Part shown: one piece after another, positions 6,171 to 11,589 of the stretch
Layout: each line of letters begins with the position of its first letter
Numbering within the stretch: the stretch's first letter is position 1
Assembly (NCBI GenBank): GCA_005885565.1
Contig: VAXK01000079.1
Location: 1 to 11,589 of the forward strand
From: Actinomycetota bacterium
GTDB lineage: Bacteria; Actinomycetota; Thermoleophilia; Gaiellales; Gaiellaceae
Direction of reading: 5' to 3'
DNA: 11,589 nt
Position numbers and translations under genes: made by a program
Notes under the pieces: generated by a model
Told to the model about the DNA's origin: nothing
What the model saw: only the letters and a program-made list of their open reading frames with translations
The model's database searches: none

Positions 6171-6171
6171 G

Positions 6172-7344
6172 TTATGCAGGCACGGCGCCGGCGCGGTTCA
6201 GGAAGACGCTGTCGAGGGCCGAGCGGAGGCCGACGGCGAGCGCGCCGGTGAGGACGGCGGCCTCGCCGAGGCTCGAGACCTCCACGCGGGGGGGATACGG
6301 GAGCCAGCTCCCGAGCAGCCTGCGGACGGGCGCGAGGAGGAGGTCCTCGTTCGCGCCGAGGCCTCCGCCGAGGACGACGAGCGCGACGTCGGCGACGGCG
6401 CAGATCGGCGCGACGTGGAGCGCGATCCGGCGGGCGACCTCCTCGACGACCTCGCGGGCGACGCGGTCGCCCCCGCGGGCCTCGGCGAAGAGGGTGCGCG
6501 TGTCGTACGGGGTCGCCAGGCGGCGCGCCGCAGCCAGGCGCTCCGCGAGCGCCGCGACCCCGGCGGCCGAGGGATCGAGCTCGGCGTGGAGGCCGCTGAG
6601 GGCGAAGTCGATCTCGCCGGCGGCGCCGTGGTGCCCGCGATGGAGCTCACCGCGCAGGACGACCCCCGCCCCCATCCCGGTGCCGACGGACAGGAAGGCG
6701 AAGTCGTCGACGCCGCGGGCGACGCCGCGCCAGTGCTCGCCGAGCGCCGCCAGGTTGACGTCGTTCTCGAGCGTGACGGAAAGGCCGAGCCGCTCCTGGA
6801 GCTCGGCGTCGAACGGGCGCTCCTCGAGACCGGGCACGTTCTCGGCGAGGTTGATGCGGCCCGTGTCGGGTTCGACGACCCCCGGGACGCCGACGACGAC
6901 GCCGTCGATCAGCTCCTCGGGAAGCTCGGTCTCCTCCACAAGGGAGGTGCGGAGCGCCGCGATCGTCTCGATCGCCGTCTCGGCGTCGGTCGAGGGGAGC
7001 TCGACGTCCTCGCGCGCGCGGACCTCGCCGGCGAGGTCGCAGGCCGCCCCGCGCAGGAAGCGCGCGCCGAGGTCGAAGCCGAGCACGAAGGCCGCCTCCG
7101 CCGCGGGCTCGAAGTAGACGGCGCCGTAGGAGGGGCGGCCGGGGTCGGGCGCGGTCTCCCGCACGAGACCGGCCTTGAGGAGCGACTGGAGCGCGAGCGA
7201 CACGGTCGGCTTCGAGATCCCGGCCCGCCGCGAGATCTCGGCGCGCGAGATCGGCGCACCCTGGCGGATCGTCTCGAGCACGGTCCGCTCGTTCATGTGC
7301 TTGAGCAGCGGCGGAATCGCCGGGCGGGAGGTCGGCCGGGTCAT
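6172..7344 (-). CDS. ROK-family transcriptional regulator
   Basis: The 390-residue protein is likely the sugar-responsive regulator of the divergent operon. Residues about 18-64 form a winged helix-turn-helix (ISRAEISRRAGISKPTVSLA). The ROK/actin-like ATPase fold follows, with FDLGARF at 90-96, GVPGVVEPDTGRI at 152-164, LENDVNLAALGEH at 192-204, GTGMGAG at 221-227, GHHGAAGEI at 237-245 and LGGGLG at 325-330. The family's zinc motif (CxCGxxGCxE), expected shortly after GEI, is absent, with no cysteine there. The ATG at 7344 places the HTH at the usual distance; an open extension upstream is rejected because it runs through the divergent promoter. No ribosome site is seen, and a TANNNT element (TAGGCT, minus strand, 7360-7355) ten bases before the ATG would fit a nearly leaderless mRNA. 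Confidence 0.9.
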   Translation of the reverse strand: MTRPTSRPAIPPLLKHMNERTVLETIRQGAPISRAEISRRAGISKPTVSLALQSLLKAGLVRETAPDPGRPSYGAVYFEPAAEAAFVLGFDLGARFLRGAACDLAGEVRAREDVELPSTDAETAIETIAALRTSLVEETELPEELIDGVVVGVPGVVEPDTGRINLAENVPGLEERPFDAELQERLGLSVTLENDVNLAALGEHWRGVARGVDDFAFLSVGTGMGAGVVLRGELHRGHHGAAGEIDFALSGLHAELDPSAAGVAALAERLAAARRLATPYDTRTLFAEARGGDRVAREVVEEVARRIALHVAPICAVADVALVVLGGGLGANEDLLLAPVRRLLGSWLPYPPRVEVSSLGEAAVLTGALAVGLRSALDSVFLNRAGAVPA

Positions 7345-7383
7345 CTGGGCAGGAAGCCTAACGAAGGCGGCCCGAAATCGGAA

Positions 7384-7402
7384 GGAACCTTGACTGGTTT
7401 CC
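7384..7402. promoter_or_regulatory. Inverted repeat over the -35 box, candidate operator
   Basis: GGAACC at 7384-7389 and GGTTTCC at 7396-7402 form an imperfect inverted repeat (one extra T) around TTGACT, the -35 element of the sugar operon promoter. A repressor bound here would block RNA polymerase, and ROK is the obvious candidate. Binding is inferred from position only. Confidence 0.35.
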
Positions 7403-7418
7403 CTCGCAGGTCTAGAGT
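7390..7418 (+). promoter_or_regulatory. Sigma-70-type promoter of the sugar ABC operon
   Basis: TTGACT at 7390-7395 and TAGAGT at 7413-7418 are separated by exactly 17 bases, matching five and four of six consensus positions. Transcription would start near 7425, giving a leader of about 75 bases before the binding-protein gene. Confidence 0.65.
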
Positions 7419-7427
7419 CGCCGTTCG

Positions 7428-7442
7428 GAAACTTAACTAACG
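7428..7442. promoter_or_regulatory. AT-rich candidate operator near the transcription start
   Basis: GAAACTTAACTAACG is the most AT-rich island of the divergent gap and sits just after the predicted start of transcription. It contains TTAACTAA, which resembles TTAGT/ACTAA-type sites described for some ROK regulators. The symmetry is incomplete, so the assignment is weak. Confidence 0.25.
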
Positions 7443-7452
7443 TCGTCCGGCG

Positions 7453-7471
7453 CCCTCGCGGCACGCGAGGG
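7453..7471 (+). promoter_or_regulatory. Leader hairpin upstream of the binding-protein gene
   Basis: CCCTCGCG at 7453-7460 pairs perfectly with CGCGAGGG at 7464-7471 around GCA. It falls within the predicted leader and ends 15 bases before the ribosome site. It may be an mRNA 5' stabiliser, an attenuator or a DNA operator; the sequence does not distinguish these. Confidence 0.5.
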
Positions 7472-7498
7472 GTCTGCCCACACCCCGGGAGGATCCGA

Positions 7499-8839
7499 AT
7501 GAGACGCGTGACGGGAAGCTTGCTGGCGGCGGCCGCGGTGGGCGCGGCGCTGACGGCGGCGATCACCATGGGCTCGGCGCACGCAGGCGCCCGCTCGGCC
7601 AAGGCGGACAAGCTCGTCGTCTGGGTCGGCTGGAGCAAGCGCGAGCTGAGCGTCTTCAAGAGCGTCGTGAGCGAGTACGACGCGAAGCACCCCGAGGTTC
7701 AGATCAAGGTCGTCGGCTCGATCAACGACACGAAGATCACGAACGCCATCCGCTCGGGAAACGCGCCCGACGTCGTCAGCTCGTTCACCTCGGCGAACGT
7801 GGGCGTCTATTGCGGCACCGGCGCCTGGGTCGACCTCTCGCCCTACCTGAAGAAGGACCACGTCGACCTCTCGCAGTTCCCGAAGACGTCGCTCTACTAC
7901 ACGCAGTACAAGGGCAAGCGCTGCGCGCTCCCGCTGCTCGCCGACTCGTACGGGCTCTACTACAACAAGGCCCTGTTCAGGAAGGCGGGGATCACGAAGC
8001 CGCCGAAGACCTTCACCGAGCTCGCCGCCGACGCGAAGAAGCTCACGCAGCGCGCCAAGAGCGGCAAGCTCAAGGTCATGGGCTTCGACCCGTTCTGGGG
8101 CTTCTACTCGGGGAACTTCGCCGACATGACGAACTACGCGCCGCTCTTCGCGGCCACGTACCTCGACGGCAAGGGGAAGGCCATCCTCGCGTCCCGGTTC
8201 GCATGGTCGAAGCTCCTCCGGTGGCAGAAGAAGCTGATCGACTACTACGGCTACGACAAGGTCGTGCGCTTCCAGGCCGGCCTCGGCGACGAGTTCTCGC
8301 CGTCGAACGCCTTCGAGGTCGGGAAGATCGCGATGCTGATGGACGGCGAGTGGCGCGTCGCCTTCATCGCCGCCGAGCATCCGAAGCTGAGCTACGGGAC
8401 GGCGCCGATGCCGGTCGACGACGCGCACCCGAACCTCTACGGCGCGGGCTCCGTCAACGGGACGATCATCGGCATCCCGAAGGGCGGGAAGCACGCCGAC
8501 GAGGCGTGGGCGCTCGTCAAGTACCTGACGACGAACGACCATGCGCTCGCGAAGTTCTCGAACGGGATCCGGAACGTGCCGTCGACCCGGACCTCGGCGA
8601 AGTCGCCCGAGCTGAAGCCGGATCCGCGCTTCCAGACCTTCATCAGGATCTTCAACAACCCGAACTCGGCGACGGCGCCGATCACCGCCGCCGGCAACGC
8701 GAACCTCACGCTCGTCGGCCGCTTCACCGTGAAGTGGCAGGCGGGTAAGGTCAAGAACCTGCACGACGGCTTGAAGAAGCTCGACAGGCAGATCGACGCG
8801 CAGAACGCGCAGGCAAGCGCGGGCGGCGGGCCTCCGTGA
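7499..8839 (+). CDS. Sugar ABC transporter substrate-binding protein (CUT1 type)
   Basis: The 446-residue protein captures a carbohydrate outside the membrane and delivers it to the two permeases encoded next. A signal peptide (RRVTGSLLAAAAVGAALTAA, then AHA at 27-29 as probable cleavage site) precedes the mature fold. No lipobox cysteine is present, unusual for an actinobacterial binding protein, so how it is retained at the cell is unclear. The pattern is that of MalE/UgpB-like family 1 proteins: KLVVWVGW (38-45), FKSVVSEYDAKHP (53-65), the SGNAPDVV turn (86-93), ALPLLADSYGLYYNKALF (143-160) and IAMLMDGEW (277-285). C105 and C142 are the only cysteines in the parts I inspected and might form a disulfide. 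GGGAGGA at 7487-7493 lies five bases before the ATG. Its stop overlaps the next start as GTGA. Substrate unknown; the operon's GH4 enzyme suggests a glucoside. Confidence 0.93.
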   Translation: MRRVTGSLLAAAAVGAALTAAITMGSAHAGARSAKADKLVVWVGWSKRELSVFKSVVSEYDAKHPEVQIKVVGSINDTKITNAIRSGNAPDVVSSFTSANVGVYCGTGAWVDLSPYLKKDHVDLSQFPKTSLYYTQYKGKRCALPLLADSYGLYYNKALFRKAGITKPPKTFTELAADAKKLTQRAKSGKLKVMGFDPFWGFYSGNFADMTNYAPLFAATYLDGKGKAILASRFAWSKLLRWQKKLIDYYGYDKVVRFQAGLGDEFSPSNAFEVGKIAMLMDGEWRVAFIAAEHPKLSYGTAPMPVDDAHPNLYGAGSVNGTIIGIPKGGKHADEAWALVKYLTTNDHALAKFSNGIRNVPSTRTSAKSPELKPDPRFQTFIRIFNNPNSATAPITAAGNANLTLVGRFTVKWQAGKVKNLHDGLKKLDRQIDAQNAQASAGGGPP

Positions 8840-9834
8840 CAGCTGCACCGGTCGCCGAGGCACGCGCTGCGCCGGCGATCGACCGCCGGCGAGCCAGGCG
8901 GAGAGCGGCATGGCGCCGGAGGGGCCTCGTGCTCCTCCTCATGTCGCCCTGGCTCGCCGGCTTCTCGATCTTCTTCGGCTACCCGCTCGTCATGACCGGG
9001 TACCTGTCGTTCACCCACTACGACCTCCTCTCGCCTGCGAAGTGGATCGGCTGGGCGAACTACAGCTACCTGCTGCACGGCGACCCGCAGGTCTGGCCGG
9101 CCGTCGTCAACTCGCTCGAGTGGATCGGGATCGTCGTGCCGCTCCAGGTGCTGTTCGCGTTCGGGGTCGCGCTCATGCTCGCCCGGGCGCGGCTGGGGCT
9201 CGGCTTCTTCCGCACCGTCTTCTACCTCCCCGCGCTCGCCCCGCCCGTCGCCGCGACGCTCGGCTTCGTCTACCTGCTGAACCCCGCGACCGGCCCGATC
9301 AACACAGTCCTCGACCACCTCGGGATCCAGGGCCCGCTCTGGTTCCAGTCGCCCGGCTGGGCGAAGCCGTCGCTCGCGCTGCTTTCGCTCTGGGGCGTCG
9401 GGAACACGATGATCATCTTCCTCGCGGCGATCCTCGACGTGCCCCGCCACCTCTACGAGTCGGCGGAGCTCGACGGGGCCGGGCCGCTCCGCCGGCTGCG
9501 TTGGGTGACCTTGCCTACGGTGAGCCCGGTTGTCCTGTTCGCCGCCGTCTTCGGCGTCATCCAGGGGCTCCAGTACTTCACGCAGGCCTACGTCGCGGCC
9601 AACATCGCCGCCGGCCAGGCCTCACAGGCGGGCGACACGATCAACAACCTCGGCTACCCGCAGGACGCGACCCTCTTCTACCCGGTGCTCCTCTACCAGC
9701 ACGGCTTCGTCAACTTCAACATGGGCTACGCGTCGGCCCTGGCGATGCTCCTGCTCGCAGTCGCCTTCGCCGTCGTGCTCGTGATCCTCCTGAACTCGCG
9801 CCGCTGGGTCCACTACGCCGGGGCGGTCCGCTGA
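8836..9834 (+). CDS. Sugar ABC transporter permease (MalF/UgpA type)
   Basis: The 332-residue integral membrane protein is one half of the import channel. A basic N-terminus (RRRARRRAAWRRR) leads into the first membrane helix (about 31-55). Further helices lie at about 93-117, 125-150, 178-200, 230-250 and 298-320, giving the six expected. The cytoplasmic EAA loop that docks the ATPase is SAELDGAGPLRRLRWVTLP at 209-227, with the conserved G at 216 and the P227 end. The GTG start at 8836 overlaps the binding-protein stop by four bases, indicating translational coupling. It is followed by the second permease after a single base. The membrane and EAA features are clear; substrate specificity is not. 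Confidence 0.93.
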   Translation: MTAAPVAEARAAPAIDRRRARRRAAWRRRGLVLLLMSPWLAGFSIFFGYPLVMTGYLSFTHYDLLSPAKWIGWANYSYLLHGDPQVWPAVVNSLEWIGIVVPLQVLFAFGVALMLARARLGLGFFRTVFYLPALAPPVAATLGFVYLLNPATGPINTVLDHLGIQGPLWFQSPGWAKPSLALLSLWGVGNTMIIFLAAILDVPRHLYESAELDGAGPLRRLRWVTLPTVSPVVLFAAVFGVIQGLQYFTQAYVAANIAAGQASQAGDTINNLGYPQDATLFYPVLLYQHGFVNFNMGYASALAMLLLAVAFAVVLVILLNSRRWVHYAGAVR

Positions 9835-9835
9835 G

Positions 9836-10741
9836 ATGAGCACGGCGAGCGTTCCCGTCGGCGCCGCGGCGCTCGTCCGCAGGCGGCCGCCGCCCGCCGT
9901 GCGGCGCCAGCGCTTCCTCGTCGCCGTCGCGAACCACAGCCTGCTGATCGCCGCCGCGATCATGTTCCTGGCGCCGTTCGCCTTCATCGTCCTCACGGCG
10001 CTGATGACGAACGACCAGGCGCTCTCGTCGCACCTCTGGCCGCACCCGTTCCGGTGGCGGAACTTCAGCGACGTCTTCCACCAGGCGCCGCTCCTCCGCT
10101 GGACGCTGAACACGATGATCTACTCGGTCGTGGCGACGATCGGCGTCGTCGTCTCGAGCGTGCCCGTCGCCTACGCCCTCGCCCGCCTCCGCTGGCGGGG
10201 GCGGAACCTCGCCTTCATGGTCGTCCTGATCGCGCTGATGCTGCCGCCGCAGGTGACCGTCGTGCCGCTCTACGTGATGTGGTCGAAGCTCCACCCGTTC
10301 GGCTTCCACTTCATCGGCACGCTGTGGCCGCTCATCATCCCCAACTGGCTCGGGGACGCCTTCTCGATCTTCCTCCTCCGCCAGTTCTTCCTGACCATCC
10401 CGGAGGAGTACCTCGACGCCGCCCGCGTCGACGGCTGCGGCGAGCTCCGCATCCTGACCACCGTCGTCCTGCGCATGGCGAAGCCGGCGATCGCGGCCGT
10501 CGCGCTCTTCTCGTTCCTCTACACGTTCAACGACTTCTTCCTCCCGCTCCTGTACGTGGGCGAGAACCCGAGCCACTGGGTGCTCTCGATCGGCCTCTCC
10601 GAGTTCCGCTCGCTGCGGCAGGTGCAGTGGAACCTGACGATGGCGGCGACCCTGCTCGTGATGGCGCCGGCGATCGTCCTCTTCTTCCTCGCCCAGCGCG
10701 CCTTCATCGAGGGCGTCACGCTCACGGGGGTCAAGGGATGA
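9836..10741 (+). CDS. Sugar ABC transporter permease (MalG/UgpE type)
   Basis: The 301-residue second channel subunit has helices at about 33-55, 94-116, 125-150, 160-183, 211-231 and 265-287. The EAA loop EEYLDAARVDGCGELRILTT (190-209) contains the conserved D199-G200 and G202, placed as in MalG-like proteins. FNDFFLPLLYV and the C-terminal helix ending in FIEGVTLTGVKG are also typical of this half of CUT1 importers. Its ATG lies one base after the first permease stop, and its own stop overlaps the next gene as ATGA, so all four genes probably share one mRNA. No ATP-binding subunit is encoded up to the window edge; a shared MsiK/MsmK-type ATPase elsewhere is likely. Confidence 0.93.
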   Translation: MSTASVPVGAAALVRRRPPPAVRRQRFLVAVANHSLLIAAAIMFLAPFAFIVLTALMTNDQALSSHLWPHPFRWRNFSDVFHQAPLLRWTLNTMIYSVVATIGVVVSSVPVAYALARLRWRGRNLAFMVVLIALMLPPQVTVVPLYVMWSKLHPFGFHFIGTLWPLIIPNWLGDAFSIFLLRQFFLTIPEEYLDAARVDGCGELRILTTVVLRMAKPAIAAVALFSFLYTFNDFFLPLLYVGENPSHWVLSIGLSEFRSLRQVQWNLTMAATLLVMAPAIVLFFLAQRAFIEGVTLTGVKG

Positions 10742-11589
10742 GGGTCGCGGTCATCGGCGCCGGCTCGACGTACACGCCCGAGCTCGTGTCCGGGCTCGCG
10801 CGCGAGCGGGAGCGGCTCGGCGTCACGGAGCTCGCGCTCCACGACGTCGACGCGGAGCGGCTCGAGGTCGTCGGCGGGCTCGCCGGCCGGATGCTCGAGC
10901 GCGACGGCTTCGAGGGCCGGCTCATCGAGACCGGCGACCTCGACCGGGCGCTCGACGGCGCGAGCTTCGTGCTGATCCAGATCCGCGTCGGGGGCCAGGC
11001 CGCACGGCTCCTCGACGAGACGGTGCCGCTCGCCTGCGGCTGCATCGGCCAGGAGACGACGGGCGCCGGGGGGCTCGCCAAGGCGCTGCGGACGGTGCCC
11101 GTCGTCCTCGAGATCGCCGAGCGCGCGCGGGAGCGAGCCGCATCCGACGCCTGGATCGTCGACTTCACGAACCCCGTCGGGATCGTCACGCGCGCCCTCC
11201 TCGACGCCGGCCACCGCGCGGTCGGGCTCTGCAACGTCTCGATCGGCTTCCAGCGCGGGTTCGCGCGCCGGCTTGGCATCGAGCCCGAGCGGGTGCTCGT
11301 CGACAACGTCGGCCTGAACCACCTCACGTGGGTGCGCTCCGTGCGGGTCGACGGCGAGGACGTCCTCCCCGACCTCCTCGCCGAGCACGGCGACGAGCTG
11401 GCCGCGGAAGCCCGGCTGCCGCGCCGCTTCCTCGACGAGCTCGGCGTGATCCCGTCCTACTACCTGCACTACTTCTACGCGCACGACGAGGTGCTCGCCG
11501 AGCAGCGCGACGGCGTGCCGCGTGCCCGCCGGGTGATGGAGATCGAGCGGGAGCTGCTGGACATGTACCGCGACCCGGCGCTCGCCGAG
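10738..11589 (+). CDS. GH4 family NAD/metal-dependent glycosidase, 6-phospho-beta-glucosidase-like (C-terminus outside window)
   Basis: The 284 visible residues belong to glycoside hydrolase family 4, cytoplasmic enzymes that cleave glycosides by an oxidation-elimination route using NAD and a divalent metal. An N-terminal Rossmann motif AVIGAGSTYTPEL (4-16) binds NAD. QIRVGG (81-86), GQETTGAGG (104-112), TNPVGIVT (144-151), GLCNVSIGFQ (163-172) and GLNHLTWV (192-199) follow; C165 and H195 are the expected metal ligands. SYYLHYFYAHDE (240-251) holds the candidate catalytic tyrosine. The pattern is closest to LicH/CelF-type 6-phospho-beta-glucosidases rather than MelA-type alpha-galactosidases, by motif memory and not a search. 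The ATGA overlap with the permease ties it to the importer. It lacks about 130-150 residues relative to usual family length because the window ends. Confidence 0.9.
   Translation, partial: MRVAVIGAGSTYTPELVSGLARERERLGVTELALHDVDAERLEVVGGLAGRMLERDGFEGRLIETGDLDRALDGASFVLIQIRVGGQAARLLDETVPLACGCIGQETTGAGGLAKALRTVPVVLEIAERARERAASDAWIVDFTNPVGIVTRALLDAGHRAVGLCNVSIGFQRGFARRLGIEPERVLVDNVGLNHLTWVRSVRVDGEDVLPDLLAEHGDELAAEARLPRRFLDELGVIPSYYLHYFYAHDEVLAEQRDGVPRARRVMEIERELLDMYRDPALAE

Larger units (their letters stand above)
5700..6171. other. 472-bp spacer without a convincing gene
   Basis: This stretch lies downstream of the ROK gene and upstream of the GGDEF-EAL gene, both on the minus strand. Open frames cross it but carry no ribosome site, recognisable protein pattern or sensible start, and a 98-bp repeat would shift their frame. 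It holds, in order, a possible structured leader (5716-5776), two strong hairpins (5850-5882 and 5886-5903), about 2.3 copies of a 98-bp direct repeat (5932-6155) and the ROK terminator. It is best read as regulatory or repetitive noncoding DNA. Confidence 0.7.

Noticed and set aside
5749..7440. A 563-codon open frame on the plus strand through the spacer and ROK gene.
   Set aside because: It covers the tandem repeat, whose length would break a periodic protein, and is then antisense to ROK. No ribosome site or domain is visible.
7345..7659. N-terminal extension of the ROK protein (to 495 residues).
   Set aside because: The extension would overlap the divergent promoter and binding-protein start, and the winged helix begins right after the ATG at 7344.
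7433..8911. A 492-codon open frame on the minus strand.
   Set aside because: It is antisense to the binding-protein gene, crosses the promoter region, and its product is a repetitive arginine/valine/aspartate-rich shadow with no family pattern.
1..11589. tRNA, rRNA, insertion sequence, phage or defence genes.
   Set aside because: No transposase, integrase, nuclease or toxin-antitoxin pattern, no target-site duplications and no cloverleaf sequence were seen; the genes are ordinary chromosomal metabolism and signalling.

Overview
The window is very GC-rich, with GC-rich third codon positions, GTG and TTG starts, and short overlaps between genes. Protein style (a YjbR/MmcQ protein, a CBS pair, a ROK regulator beside a CUT1 sugar ABC operon) suggests a high-GC actinobacterial lineage, plausibly Thermoleophilia (Gaiellales/Solirubrobacterales type). 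That placement is inference; no rRNA or other marker is present.

Layout. 1-1080 (-): N-terminal part of threonyl-tRNA synthetase, cut by the window edge and apparently carrying an in-frame internal deletion. 1079-1198 (+): a tiny, very acidic ORF that exactly fills the gap up to the next stop codon. 1199-1549 (-): YjbR/MmcQ-like protein. 1629-2045 (+): two-CBS-domain protein behind a possible stress-sigma promoter. 2057-2084: hairpin between convergent genes. 2086-3635 (-): a two-gene unit of a secreted clan GH-A glycosidase and a small zinc-ribbon protein whose start overlaps the glycosidase stop. 3735-5699 (-): membrane-anchored GGDEF-EAL protein with both catalytic sites intact. 5700-6171: 472 bp without a convincing gene, holding a possible structured leader, two strong hairpins and a 98-bp tandem repeat. 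6172-7344 (-): ROK-family regulator. 7345-7498: divergent control region with a good sigma-70-type promoter, inverted repeats and a leader hairpin. 7499-11589 (+): a tightly packed sugar operon of binding protein, two permeases and a GH4 6-phospho-glycosidase-like enzyme that runs off the window.

The right half reads as a carbohydrate module. An extracellular binding protein and two CUT1 permeases import a sugar, probably powered by an ATPase encoded elsewhere. A cytoplasmic NAD/metal-dependent GH4 enzyme cleaves it, and the divergent ROK protein probably controls the operon. The secreted GH-A glycosidase could supply substrates, but it lies in a different unit and the link is speculative.

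The observations most worth checking are the roughly 67-residue gap in ThrS, which removes the first half of the editing site; the structured and repetitive spacer upstream of the c-di-GMP enzyme; and the pairing of a GH4 glycosidase with an ABC importer rather than a PTS. I did not find a convincing new multi-gene system.
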